Origin: Streptomyces zhaozhouensis
GTDB taxonomy: Bacteria; Actinomycetota; Actinomycetes; Streptomycetales; Streptomycetaceae
Reading direction: 5' to 3'
DNA length: 64,000 bases
Assembly (NCBI RefSeq): GCF_900230195.1
Contig: NZ_OCNE01000009.1
Location: 124,001 to 188,000, forward strand
Under the pieces are notes generated by a model. That model ran no database searches. It was not told the DNA's origin and worked only from the letters and a program-made list of their open reading frames with translations. How positions within the stretch are numbered: position 1 is the stretch's first letter; each line of letters opens with the position of its first letter. The translations under genes and the position numbers were made by a program. Positions 54,799-63,563 of the stretch are shown one piece after another.

Positions 54799-56123
54799 GC
54801 GCGTTCGGCCCCGGCCGGGGCCGGCGCGGGAGCGGGCGCCTCGGTCGGCGGCGCGGGCCGCTCGCCGCGCCCGACCAGCCGCGCCACCGGCGCCGTGACG
54901 CGGCGGGCGATCCGCCCGGTCCGGTCGCCTGCCCACAGCAGGAAGACGGTGGGCAGGAAGACGGCGTCCATCGCGATCATCGCCAGCGAGAAGAACGGCA
55001 GCCCCAGCATCACCGCGATCCCCAGGTGCTCGCCCATCATCAGAAACAGCAGCACGTTCTTGGCGCGGCGGTTGAGCAGCGCGAAGGGGAACGCGACCTG
55101 CACGATGACCGTTCCGTAGGTCAGCGCCAGCACCAGCAGGCCGCTGCCGGTGATCAGGTCGCTCAGCTCGGGCCAGGCGTTGAAGTAGTCCAGCTTCAGC
55201 GGGTAGAAGACCGCCGTGCCGTCCTGCCAGCGCGAGCCCTGGATCTTGTACCAGCCGGCGGTCGCGTAGATGACGCAGACCTCGAACATGATCACCAGCA
55301 GGGCCGCGTTGTGGACCAGGTTGCCGATCATCCGGGAGACGATCCGGGGCTCGCCCGGCGCGTACCTGGTGACCAGCCACCAGAACGCGTGCACCGCCCA
55401 CATCCCGGCGAAGAACAGCGTCCACACCAGGCTGTCCATGCTCCCGGTCACGACGGAGAGCAGCAGCGCGACGCCGAGCACCGCCCAGATCGCCACGCCC
55501 ACCGGGTCGTGCGTCGCCGGCACCCCGGCCGCCGCGCGGCGGGCGCGGCGCCTGGCGTCCAGCGACCAGACCTGGCCGCAGCGGGTGAGCACCAGGTACA
55601 TCGCCATCAGATGGATGACGTTGTCGCCGCCGTCGCCCATGAAGACGCTGCGGTTCTGCACGGCGAGCACGCCGACCATGAAGAGCGTCGAGCTCGCCCT
55701 GGTGCGCCAGCCGAGCAGCAGCGCCACACAGGCGAGGATCGCCAGGTGGTAGACGAACTCGAACCACAGCGCCGAGTCCGACCACAGCAGCGGGGTGAAC
55801 GCCCCGGTGTCGTCGACGAACCGACTGGCCAGGTCGTAGCCCCAGGGGCTGTCCGGGCCGTAGAGCAGTCCGCGGTTCGGCCACTCACGCACCAGGTACA
55901 GCAGCATCGTGAAGGCGAAGCCGATCCGCACGATCGCCGTCTGGTAGGGGCCGAGCGCCCGGCGGGTGATGTTGCCGATGCCGCGCAGCAGCGCGCCGTC
56001 GAACTTCCGGCCGAGGTCGGCGAACGGCGAGGGCGGCGGGGGGCCCCCGGCGTTCCGGGCCCCGGGCCCCCCGGGGCCGCCGCTCTCGGCGGCCGGCGCG
56101 GAACGGGGCGGGGGGACTGTCAT
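54795..56123 (-). CDS. HTTM-domain membrane protein (vitamin K-dependent gamma-carboxylase-like)
   Basis: 442 residues with multiple membrane helices. HTTM features: AIVRIGFAFTMLLYLVREW at the start, SVFMGDGGDNVIHLMAMYLV (the GDG-GDN motif near the second helical pair), and PLKLDYFNAWPELS on the outer side. HTTM is the membrane part shared with human gamma-glutamyl carboxylase; in bacteria the reaction is largely unknown. It overlaps DUF5819 (4 bases) upstream and TrmH downstream, forming one unit. The first ~40 and last ~30 residues are Pro/Ala-rich. Confidence 0.88.
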   Translation of the reverse strand: MTVPPPRSAPAAESGGPGGPGARNAGGPPPPSPFADLGRKFDGALLRGIGNITRRALGPYQTAIVRIGFAFTMLLYLVREWPNRGLLYGPDSPWGYDLASRFVDDTGAFTPLLWSDSALWFEFVYHLAILACVALLLGWRTRASSTLFMVGVLAVQNRSVFMGDGGDNVIHLMAMYLVLTRCGQVWSLDARRRARRAAAGVPATHDPVGVAIWAVLGVALLLSVVTGSMDSLVWTLFFAGMWAVHAFWWLVTRYAPGEPRIVSRMIGNLVHNAALLVIMFEVCVIYATAGWYKIQGSRWQDGTAVFYPLKLDYFNAWPELSDLITGSGLLVLALTYGTVIVQVAFPFALLNRRAKNVLLFLMMGEHLGIAVMLGLPFFSLAMIAMDAVFLPTVFLLWAGDRTGRIARRVTAPVARLVGRGERPAPPTEAPAPAPAPAGAERA

Positions 56124-57043
56124 GGCCGCGCCTCGTTCCCGTCGGTGTCGTCGTTCGCGTCGGCTGCGGTGTCACCGTCTGCTTCGGTGCCGCCGTCGGC
56201 GTCCTCGGTCTCACCCTCGGCCTCGGCGCCGCGGCCGGCGGCGTCGCCGCTGGTGCGGACGTCGGCCGGCAGGTCCTCGGTGGTCACCGTCCACCAGCCC
56301 AGCTCCTCGGCGGTGGGCTCGGTGTCGAAGTCCTCGCTGCGCCAGTTCGGCGCGGGAACGCGGGTGTTGACCACCCGCAGCTGGATGCGTTCCACGGTGG
56401 TCAGGTCGAGCCGGTCACCGAGCCGCTCCAGCGCGATCCGGTGCAGATAGCTCGCCGAGACCTCGCCGCGCATCCCGACCGGTTCGCCGTCGTCGTTGTG
56501 CGACTTCTCGTAGAAGTCCCAGCCGCGACGGAGCATGTTCTGGTTGGAGTGGCTGGGCAGCGGGTTGTGCCGGATCTGGTCGATCTCCCAGGCGGTGAGG
56601 TCGATCCACTCGGTGGTGCTCGGCGACTGACCCGCGCCCTCGCGTATCTCCGCGCGGGCGTGCACGGCGGTGTTCCGCTGGAGCGGGTTGGGCGCGAAGA
56701 GCTTCCAGTTCTGCTCGAACTCCGGGTACATGTACGCGCGGACCGTGCCCCAGTGCTCCTCGCGCACCGTGTTGGACGGCGCGACGAAGAGGAAGATCAT
56801 CGCCAGGTGCCAGCACGCGTAGACCGCGAGCGCGCCGATGGCCACCGCGACGACCGCGCGCGCCGGCAGGGACAACGCCCCCAGCCGCACGGACTCCAGC
56901 GAGTCGTCGTCCACACCGCCGGCGAGCGGGCCGCCACCGCGCGCGCGGTCGTCACGCGCGCCGTCGTCGGACGGCGTCACGGTGCTCGCACGCTCCTCGC
57001 CGGGCTCGCCCCTCGCCCCGGCGGCGGAGTCGGATGACATCAT
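56120..57043 (-). CDS. DUF5819-family membrane protein
   Basis: 307 residues. An acidic cytoplasmic N-terminus, one helix (VVAVAIGALAVYACWHLAMIF, ~residues 60-80), then an outer domain with PEFEQNWKLFAPNPLQRNTA, which is the family hallmark, and IQLRVVNTRVPAPNW. The last ~45 residues are Asp/Glu/Gly-rich. It always seems to pair with the HTTM gene in Streptomyces; here they overlap by ATGA. I infer it presents or positions a substrate for HTTM. Two in-frame ATG codons lie side by side; the first (57041-57043) has GGGGGAG 9 bases upstream. Confidence 0.82.
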   Translation of the reverse strand: MMSSDSAAGARGEPGEERASTVTPSDDGARDDRARGGGPLAGGVDDDSLESVRLGALSLPARAVVAVAIGALAVYACWHLAMIFLFVAPSNTVREEHWGTVRAYMYPEFEQNWKLFAPNPLQRNTAVHARAEIREGAGQSPSTTEWIDLTAWEIDQIRHNPLPSHSNQNMLRRGWDFYEKSHNDDGEPVGMRGEVSASYLHRIALERLGDRLDLTTVERIQLRVVNTRVPAPNWRSEDFDTEPTAEELGWWTVTTEDLPADVRTSGDAAGRGAEAEGETEDADGGTEADGDTAADANDDTDGNEARP

Positions 57044-57211
57044 CTCGGTCCGCTCCCCCATCGCCGCCCTCGCGGCGGCACCACTCCACGCTTTCCACGC
57101 TTTCCACGTGATGACCCCAGCACCGTATCCCGTTCGGTACCGCTCGTGACACCGGAGTCTCCCGACCCGGGACCGGGCGGCGCGCGCGGCGCCGAGACCT
57201 ATCGTGGGCCC

Positions 57212-58360
57212 ATGCGCCGCGCCAACGAGACCTCGATCTTCACTGAGATGACCGAACTCGCCCACCGCACCGGGGCGGTCAACCTGGGCCAGGGCGTGCC
57301 CGACCTGGACTCGCCGCCCGAGCTGCTCGCCGGAGTCGCCGAGGCCGTACTGGCCGGCCGGAACCAGTACCCGCCGGCCGCCGGCCACCCGACGCTGCGT
57401 GCGGCCGTCGCCGACCACCAGCGCCGGCACTGGGGGATAGAGCTGGACCCGACGGCCCAGGTGCTGGTCACCACGGGCGCCACCGAGGCGCTCGCCTCGG
57501 CCGTGCTCGCGCTGACCGGGCCGGGCGACGAGATCGTCGCGTTCGACCCCTGCTACGACGCCTACCCGGCGGACGCCCGGCTGAGCGGCGCCACCCTCGT
57601 GCCGGTGCCGCTCACGGTCGACGGCGACGGCTTCGCGCTCGACGCGGACGCGCTGCGCGCCGCCCTCACCCCGCGCACCCGCCTGCTCGTCCTGAACTCG
57701 CCGCACAACCCGACGGGGAAGCTCTTCACCCCCGACGAGCTGACCCTGATCGCCGAGCTGTGCGTCGAACGGGACCTGACCGTGCTCACCGACGAGGTCT
57801 ACGAGCACCTGGTCTACGACGGGGCCCGGCACGTGCCGATCGCGACCCTGCCGGGGATGGCCGAACGCACCCTGACCGTCTCGTCGGCCGGGAAGACGTT
57901 CAGCGTGACCGGCTGGAAGGTCGGCTGGATCAGCGGCCCGGCCGAGCTGGTGACCGCCGTCGCGTCGGTCAAGCAGTGGCTGACGTACGCCTCGGGCACC
58001 CCGTACCAGGAGGCGATCGCCGCCGCGCTGGGAACGGTGGACACCTGGGCGGCCGGGCTGCGGACCACGCTCACGGAGGGGCGCGACCTGCTGGCCGCCG
58101 GCCTCACCGAGGCGGGCCTCAGGCCGCTCCGCGCGGACGCCGGGTACTTCCTCCAGGCCGACGTGCGGCCCTGGGGCTTCACGGAGGGGCTCGCGCTCTG
58201 CCGCCGGCTGCCGGAACTGGCCGGGGTGGTGGCCATCCCGACCAGCGCGTTCCAGCAGGGCGTGGACACGATGCCGTGGCTGGTCCGCTTCTCCTTCTGC
58301 CGCCGCCACGATGCGCTGCGCGAGGCGGTCACCCGCGTGACGGCGGCGTTCGCCGGGTAG
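57212..58360 (+). CDS. PLP-dependent aminotransferase (DapC-like)
   Basis: 382 residues, fold type I class I/II. Glycine-rich start NLGQGVPDLDSPPE, substrate/PLP residues NSPHNPTGKLF and TDEVYEHLVYDG, PLP Lys228 in SSAGKTFSVTGWKVGW, and phosphate/carboxylate Arg in VRFSFCRR. It resembles mycobacterial N-succinyldiaminopimelate aminotransferase (Rv0858c) and kynurenine aminotransferases, so lysine biosynthesis or a glutamine/cysteine conjugate route are candidates. ATG chosen over GTG 57146 because CCTATCGT ends 6 bases before it, giving a leaderless-type start. Divergent from DUF5819. Confidence 0.87.
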   Translation: MRRANETSIFTEMTELAHRTGAVNLGQGVPDLDSPPELLAGVAEAVLAGRNQYPPAAGHPTLRAAVADHQRRHWGIELDPTAQVLVTTGATEALASAVLALTGPGDEIVAFDPCYDAYPADARLSGATLVPVPLTVDGDGFALDADALRAALTPRTRLLVLNSPHNPTGKLFTPDELTLIAELCVERDLTVLTDEVYEHLVYDGARHVPIATLPGMAERTLTVSSAGKTFSVTGWKVGWISGPAELVTAVASVKQWLTYASGTPYQEAIAAALGTVDTWAAGLRTTLTEGRDLLAAGLTEAGLRPLRADAGYFLQADVRPWGFTEGLALCRRLPELAGVVAIPTSAFQQGVDTMPWLVRFSFCRRHDALREAVTRVTAAFAG

Positions 58361-58402
58361 CCCTGGGGGCGGGCCGCCCTGACCGCGACGCCAGGCACGG
58401 GG

Positions 58403-58900
58403 AACCCACCACCGGGGCCCACGCCGACAACCCGCCTTGACAGCGCGGCACCGTGGCCGTCCGCCCCCCGCCACCCAGCATTCGCGCAGCTCCCCGCGCC
58501 CCCAAACCGCCCACCGGCGTGGAAGGGGCGCGGGGAACGGCGCGAGCAACCCACCACCGAGGCCAGGACGACCACCCACCCAAACCACGCACGTGCGTAG
58601 TCGACCGCCCCCCGCCACCCAGCACCCGCGCAGCTCCCCGCACCCCAAAACCACCCACCGGCGTGGAAGGGGCGCGGGGAACGGCGCGAGCAACCCACCA
58701 CCGGGGCCCACGCCGACAACCCGCCTTGACAGCGCGGCACCGTGGCCGTCCGCCCCCCGCCACCCAGCATTCGCGCAGCTCCCCGCGCCCCCAAACCGCC
58801 CACCGGCGTGGAAGGGGCGCGGGGAACGGCGCGAGCAACCCACCACCGGGGCCAGGACGACGACCCACCCGAGCCACGCACGTGCGTAGTCGACCGCGGC
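58403..58900. repeat. Cluster of 92-base intergenic repeats
   Basis: Three copies of a ~92-base unit at 58468-58559, 58612-58703 and 58757-58848. The first and third lie in a larger direct repeat of about 200 bases with a 289-base offset (58403 and 58692). Each unit contains CGCAGCTCCCCGCGCCCC and, further on, GGGGCGCGGGGAACGGCGCG, which can pair as an imperfect hairpin. These resemble the GGGGCGCGGGGAACTGCGCG repeats common between Streptomyces genes. They fill the 556-base gap between the aminotransferase and rhodanese genes; no gene seen. Confidence 0.9.
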
Positions 58901-58916
58901 CCCCGCCGGCGCGGCG

Positions 58917-59255
58917 TCAGCGCACCGTCGGGGCGTCGCCCTCGTCGCTGACCATCGGGCGGCCGGCGGACTGCCACGCGTGCATCCCGCCGTCCACGTT
59001 GAACGCCTCCACGCCCTGCTGCCGCAGGAACGCCGTCACCTGCGCGGAGCGGCCTCCGGCCTTGCAGATCACGTGCACGGGCCCCGCGCCGGCCAGCTCC
59101 GTGATCTCCGGCAGTCGCTCGACGACCTGGCCGAGCGGGACGTGAACGGCGCGCTCGACGTGTCCCGCGGCCCACTCCACCGGTTCGCGCACGTCCAACA
59201 GCAGACCCTCGTCCGGCACTTCGCCCGCGCCAACGGCGGGAACCCCAAAGCTCAT
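58917..59255 (-). CDS. Rhodanese-like domain protein
   Basis: 112 residues, a single rhodanese domain. LLLDVREPVEWAAGHVERAV is the CH2A-type motif; active-site Cys is in VHVICKAGGRSAQVTAFL; C-terminal NVDGGMHAWQSAGRPM. The active loop CKAGGRS is six residues, the sulfurtransferase size. Expected to carry persulfide sulfur from an unknown donor. Just 31 bases downstream of the J-domain gene, so possibly one transcript with it. Ends next to the repeat cluster. Confidence 0.9.
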   Translation of the reverse strand: MSFGVPAVGAGEVPDEGLLLDVREPVEWAAGHVERAVHVPLGQVVERLPEITELAGAGPVHVICKAGGRSAQVTAFLRQQGVEAFNVDGGMHAWQSAGRPMVSDEGDAPTVR

Positions 59256-59286
59256 GGCGTCAACCCTGCCACAGGACCGCGAACCG

Positions 59287-60294
59287 TCACCCGGTGAGCC
59301 TGGCCAGCTCGGCCTCCTTGGTGGCGATCTGGCGGCGCAGGCCCTCCGCCACCTCGTCCAGCAGCGCGTCCGGGTCGTCCTCGGCCATCCGCAGCATGGA
59401 GCCGACGGCGCTGTCCTCCAGCGCCGCCGCCGCGTCCGCCAGCAGCTCCTTGCGGCTGGCCAGCCACTCCAGGCGCGCGTACAGCTCGCTCGCGCCGGGC
59501 GCGAGCGGCTCGCCGTCCGGCGTGCCGCCGTTCTCCCACTCCTCCGTGAGCGCCCGCAGCTCGTCGGCGTCGCCGCGCGCGTACGCCTGGTTGACGCGGG
59601 AGAGGAACGCGTCCCTGCGTTCGCGCTCCGTGGGGTCGGTGGAGAGGTCCGGGTGGCAGCGGCGGGCCAGCTCGCGGTAGAGCTTGCGGGCCTCCTCGCT
59701 GGGGCGTACCCGGGGCGGCGGCTGGACGGACTGGTCCGTCATCATCGCGTAACCCTCGGGAGTGAACCCCTCGCCGTCGAGCCATCCGGAGAACAGTTCG
59801 GAGACCAGCGGCATCGGCGTCACGGCGGCCCTGGCCTCGCGGGCGCGGCGCTGGTCTTCGGGGTCGCCGGTGCGGGCGGCGACCGCCTCGGCGAGCTGGG
59901 CGTCCAGCTCCTCGATCCTGGCGTAGAGCGGGCCGAGGCGCTGCTCGTGCAGCCGGGAGAAGTTCTCCACCTCGATGCGGTAGGTCTCCACCGCGATCTC
60001 GAACTCGATCAGCGCGTTCTCGGCGGCCCGCACCGCCTGGGCGAGCCGCTGGGTCGCGGCCTCCGCCTCCGGCCCGCCGCCGTCGACGTCCGACCCGCCG
60101 CCGTCGACGTCCGACCCGCCGCCGTCGGCCTCCGACCCGCTCTGGGCCGACCCGTCCCGGGCCGCCTCCTCCGGCGTCGAAGCGTCCGGCGTGGTCCCCT
60201 CGCGCGGGGCCCCGTCGGACGGGGACCCGGCGGGCGCCGTCCCGTCGCCCGCCGCTTCGTTCCTGGCCGCGTCGTCCCTCGCCTCGTCGCTCAC
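59287..60294 (-). CDS. J-domain protein with coiled-coil region
   Basis: 335 residues from GTG. The N-terminal ~80 residues are low-complexity Gly/Asp/Ser with a 21-base DNA repeat (about 60073-60137) encoding GGGSDVD. A coiled coil follows (AVRAAENALIEFEIAVETYR to RIEELDAQLAEAV). The J domain is at ~200-260 with the HPD motif in RELARRCHPDLSTDP and NQAYARGD helix IV. A C-terminal helix pair ends it. It should stimulate a DnaK-type chaperone at a partner yet unknown. Not a full DnaJ: no Gly/Phe or zinc domain. The rhodanese gene is 31 bases downstream. Confidence 0.82.
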   Translation of the reverse strand: MSDEARDDAARNEAAGDGTAPAGSPSDGAPREGTTPDASTPEEAARDGSAQSGSEADGGGSDVDGGGSDVDGGGPEAEAATQRLAQAVRAAENALIEFEIAVETYRIEVENFSRLHEQRLGPLYARIEELDAQLAEAVAARTGDPEDQRRAREARAAVTPMPLVSELFSGWLDGEGFTPEGYAMMTDQSVQPPPRVRPSEEARKLYRELARRCHPDLSTDPTERERRDAFLSRVNQAYARGDADELRALTEEWENGGTPDGEPLAPGASELYARLEWLASRKELLADAAAALEDSAVGSMLRMAEDDPDALLDEVAEGLRRQIATKEAELARLTG

Positions 60295-60382
60295 CGCATC
60301 AGCCTAAGCCGTCCGAACGCCCGCCCGGCCACCGTCCCCGACGCGGGCGTGCGACACGTCGCCTCCGCGCCCACCCGCCGTG

Positions 60383-60775
60383 TCAGGGGCCCATCCGGGG
60401 GCACTGGCCGCCGTCCACCAGATGGGTCTCGGCCCACCGGGTCAGCTCCGTCAGCGCGGGGCGCAAGCCCTGACCGGCCTCGGTGAGGCGGTAACTGACG
60501 CGCAACGGCGGCCCGTTGTGCACCTCCCTGGCGACCAGTCCGGCCTCGGCCAGCTCGCTGAGGCGGTCCGAGAGCATCCGTTCGCTGATGCCGGGGACCA
60601 CGCGGCGCAGCTCGGCGAAGTGTCCCGGGCCCGCCATCAGCGCCGCGATCAGCAGCCCGTTCCAACGCTTGCCCAGCACGCCGAAGACCTCGTTGACCGC
60701 GTGGGCCGGCTCGCGACAGGCGGCCGACGCGGACTCACCACCCCCGGACCGCTCCTCACCCCTGGTAGCGCTCAT
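60383..60775 (-). CDS. HxlR-family transcription regulator
   Basis: 130 residues. Winged HTH of the HxlR/DUF24 type: EVFGVLGKRWNGLLIAALMA, FAELRRVVPGISERMLSDRL and LVAREVHNGPPLRVSYRLTE. HxlR proteins often sense electrophiles or quinones through a Cys near the N-terminus; the Cys in ASAACREPAH (~residue 20) is in the right place. Divergent from the azoreductase gene; together they match the known HxlR/azoreductase pairs that answer to diamide or quinones. ATG start (MSATRGEERSG). Confidence 0.9.
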   Translation of the reverse strand: MSATRGEERSGGGESASAACREPAHAVNEVFGVLGKRWNGLLIAALMAGPGHFAELRRVVPGISERMLSDRLSELAEAGLVAREVHNGPPLRVSYRLTEAGQGLRPALTELTRWAETHLVDGGQCPRMGP

Positions 60776-60889
60776 GAGTTCAACCCTACTTGTGGGCTCC
60801 GGAAAGAGGTGTACTGTAGAAAAGTAAGCAGCTTCGCAAACACTGGCTGCCTCCTTGAATGTATCCCCTTACTCTTTGGAGAGTACGTC
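60776..60889. promoter_or_regulatory. HxlR/azoreductase divergent promoter
   Basis: 114 bases, AT-richer than the surroundings. TACTGTAGAAAAGTA (60812-60826) has TACT/AGTA half-sites with 7 bases between, a likely HxlR operator. TTGTGG (60790-60795) and TACTGT (60812-60817), 16 bases apart, give a plausible -35/-10 for azoR. Confidence 0.5.
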
Positions 60890-61528
60890 ATGGCCACCCT
60901 CCTGCACATCGACTCCTCCCTCAACGGCGCCGCCTCGGTCTCCCGCGAGGTGACCAGGACCTTCCGTGAGGCGTGGGAGGAGGCGCACCCCGGAGGCACG
61001 GTGTGGTACCGCGATCTCGACGCGGCGCCCGTTCCGCACCTCTCGGCCGCGGGACACGTCGCGGCGAGCCTCCCGGCCGAGGAGCGCAGCCCGGAGCAGC
61101 GGGCGGCCCTGGAGCTGCGTGAGGAGCTGACCAGCGAGTTCGAGGCGGCCGACGCCGTCGTGATCGGCGCGCCCCTCTACAACTACGCCGTGCCGAGCAC
61201 GCTCCAGGCGTACCTGAACCAGATCATCGTGGTGGGCCGCACCCTCGGCGAGAACTCGTCGGTCGCCGGCAAGCCGGTCACCGTGGTCACCAGCCGGGGC
61301 GGTTCCTACGCCGAGGGCACCCCGCGCGCCGGGCAGGACTTCAACGCGCCCTATCTGAAGCACATCCTGGCCGACTCCTTCGGCGTCGACCTGCGGCTGA
61401 TCGTTCCCGAGCTGACCCTGGCCCGGATGGTGCCCGCGATGGCGGACCTGGTCGATCTGGCCGACGCCTCCCGCGCGAAGGCGCACGAGGAGGCGCGGGC
61501 CTACGCGGGCGCGCTGGCCGCCGCGTAA
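60890..61528 (+). CDS. azoR: FMN-dependent NADH-azoreductase
   Basis: 212 residues. Flavodoxin-like fold: LLHIDSSLNGAASVSREVTR binds FMN phosphate, APLYNYAVPSTLQAYLNQII contacts the isoalloxazine, and VTSRGGSYAEGTPRAG closes the site. Reduces azo compounds and quinones by two-electron transfer. ATG with GGAGAG 8 bases upstream. Divergent from the HxlR gene, which is expected to repress it and to release it under quinone or disulfide stress. Confidence 0.93.
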   Translation: MATLLHIDSSLNGAASVSREVTRTFREAWEEAHPGGTVWYRDLDAAPVPHLSAAGHVAASLPAEERSPEQRAALELREELTSEFEAADAVVIGAPLYNYAVPSTLQAYLNQIIVVGRTLGENSSVAGKPVTVVTSRGGSYAEGTPRAGQDFNAPYLKHILADSFGVDLRLIVPELTLARMVPAMADLVDLADASRAKAHEEARAYAGALAAA

Positions 61529-61658
61529 ACGCTCCCCTGCCCTCCCCCGGGACGCCGGAGGTAACGGTCCTCGCAGGTTCTTGTATTCGGTGACCCCTCA
61601 CGGCTTCGGGGAGCCACAATGAAGTTCCCGTCACGGTTCGTCCGAGAAAGGGAGCGCA

Positions 61659-63275
61659 GTGGACCCGACCCCCGGGACTTCCCCCTCTTCCCCGCCGCCG
61701 GGCGACGCCGACCCGTTGGCCGTCGGCGTCGCCAACGCCTCGCTGCTGGGCGGCGGTTACGCGCTGCTGCGCCGCCCGGGGCTCGCGCTGGGCGCGGCGC
61801 TGGTCTCGTTGGCGCTGGTCGGCTTCCTCGCGGCCTCGCCCTCCTGGTGGCGCGAGGTCCTGCTGCTGGCCTGGTGGGTGTTCGTCTCCGTACACGGCTG
61901 GTATCTCGCGGGCGGGCGGCCGGCGCGCGGGGCGTGGAGGGCGGAGGCGGGCGAGAGCGGCAAGGGCGGTTGGCTCAGGGGGATACGCCGGCAGCGGCTG
62001 CTCGCCCTCACCGCCGCCGTGCCGCTGGTGCTCTCCGTGGCGATAGCCCGGTTCGACGCCCACGCGATCGAGGGCGACGCCACCGCCGCCCACCGGGAGG
62101 GCGACTGCGAGCGCTCCCTGGCCCGCTCGGACGCGCTGGGCTTCTTCCACCGCCTCTACGACGCGCCCCTGACCTCCCGGGTGGACGACGAGGCCGAGGC
62201 GTGCGAACTCCTCGTCGAGGCCGAGCGGTTGCTCGACTCCGAAGAACGGGTCGCCGCCGCGGGCACGTTCGCCGACTACGCCGACCACGCGAGCGCGCTC
62301 TGGGAGGGCGCGCGCGACCGCGGTGCCGAGCTGTATCTCGCCGAGGCGCGGGACGGCCTGGACGCGGCCCTGGCGGGGGGCGACGTCGAGCTGCTGGCGG
62401 CGGCGTTCGACCAACTCGACGTGGTGTGGTCCCGGTTCCCCGAGCGCGGCGGCGAGGCGGAGGAGGCGTTGGACGGCTTCCTCGGCGCGCTGCCGACGGA
62501 CGACGCCTGTGTGACGCGCGAGATCGCCGGCTGGCTCGACGCCACCGACGAGGAGGAAGAGGACGCGGCCCCGGACACCGCGCTTGGCCGGTCGGTCGGC
62601 GTCGTACCCGAGATCCAGCCCGCCGCGCTGGTCGGCTGCGGCGAGGAGCTGCTCTCGGACGAGCGGTGGGAGTCGGCGCGCGCCCAGTACCGGGGCCTCG
62701 TCGACCGCTACCCGGACCACGAGCTGGCCGGTGAGGCGGAGCAGGGGATCGAACGGGCGGAGACCGGCATCGAGTTGGAGGCGGTGCGGGCGCTGCTCGA
62801 CGACGGATACGGCGGCGAGCCGGACTACTGCGACGACCCCGCGCCCTACCGGGGCGCCCCCGCCTACGACGGCGGCGGCCCGCACCCGGCGCTGCTCTTC
62901 AACGACGAGGAGGGCACCGGCGCCGGCCTCCCCGACTCCTGGCGCGCCGAGGGCGCGGAGGACGCGGTGCTGGTGGTCTGCCTCGGCACGGCGGAGATGG
63001 GCGCCGCGGTGGAGACCTGCCCCTACGAGTCCGACTTGGGCATCAACGGCTCCGTGGACGTCACCTTCCACGAGCTGCGGGTGCCGCTGCGGGCCTACGA
63101 GCTGCGGACCGGCGAGTTGGTCTCCGACAGCGCGCTGGCGGTCGGCGGCGCGAGCTGCCCGGCGGTGCTGACCTACGAGACCTACACCGGCGTCGGCATC
63201 CCGCCGTCCGAGGTCTATGTCGAGCCCTCGGACTCCGACCGCCGCGCGGCCTACCGCCCGCTGATCGAGCCGTAG
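61659..63275 (+). CDS. Large membrane protein of unknown function
   Basis: 538 residues from a GTG with GGGAG 6 bases upstream. The first ~130 residues hold three to four helices (PGLALGAALVSLALVGFLAA, WREVLLLAWWVFVSVHGWYL, LLALTAAVPLVLSVAIA). The rest (~400 residues) is predicted outside the membrane. It has acidic helical parts resembling TPR-like repeats (SARAQYRGLVDRYPDHELAG) and a C-terminal beta-rich domain with paired Cys (VLVVCLGTAEMG and VETCPYESD). The GVANASLLGGGYALLRR segment resembles the start of other actinobacterial membrane proteins of this size that carry TPR repeats. No enzyme motif seen. Confidence 0.78.
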   Translation: MDPTPGTSPSSPPPGDADPLAVGVANASLLGGGYALLRRPGLALGAALVSLALVGFLAASPSWWREVLLLAWWVFVSVHGWYLAGGRPARGAWRAEAGESGKGGWLRGIRRQRLLALTAAVPLVLSVAIARFDAHAIEGDATAAHREGDCERSLARSDALGFFHRLYDAPLTSRVDDEAEACELLVEAERLLDSEERVAAAGTFADYADHASALWEGARDRGAELYLAEARDGLDAALAGGDVELLAAAFDQLDVVWSRFPERGGEAEEALDGFLGALPTDDACVTREIAGWLDATDEEEEDAAPDTALGRSVGVVPEIQPAALVGCGEELLSDERWESARAQYRGLVDRYPDHELAGEAEQGIERAETGIELEAVRALLDDGYGGEPDYCDDPAPYRGAPAYDGGGPHPALLFNDEEGTGAGLPDSWRAEGAEDAVLVVCLGTAEMGAAVETCPYESDLGINGSVDVTFHELRVPLRAYELRTGELVSDSALAVGGASCPAVLTYETYTGVGIPPSEVYVEPSDSDRRAAYRPLIEP

Positions 63276-63563
63276 GGTCGCGTCCGGGGCTCGCCCTGGT
63301 CACCACGCCGCCGAGGTGCGTCGGGAAGGCCGGCGGATCGGCCTCCGGCGCGCGGGCGGGCGGCGCGGAGACGGAAGGGCGGGTTCCGGCCAACTGCCGG
63401 AAAGCCACACCAACACCCCACGATCACCTCACCGCACGTCCCTGGCGTGCGGAAAGGCGCGTCCCTACGCTCGTCCGCAGCCCGCACAACGTTCGGCCGC
63501 GTCGGCTGCGACCCACCGCCTCTCGGCCGTGCCGACCGCCAACGGCTTCGACAGGAGGCCCTC
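63276..63563. other. Intergenic region before the DUF4185 gene
   Basis: 288 bases with no gene seen. GGCGTGCGGAAAGGCGCGTCCC occurs near 63444 and CCCTACGCTCG near 63464; the latter looks like a -10 (TACGCT) about 95 bases before the start. Confidence 0.35.

Noticed and set aside
56120..58846. Long open frame extending the DUF5819 gene to 58846
   Set aside because: The upstream part is antisense to the aminotransferase and made of the intergenic repeats. The ATG pair at 57038-57043 with an SD is the real start.
58403..58900. Possible CRISPR array
   Set aside because: Only three long GC-rich units of 92 bases with ~52-base gaps, two of which are part of a larger duplication; no cas genes.
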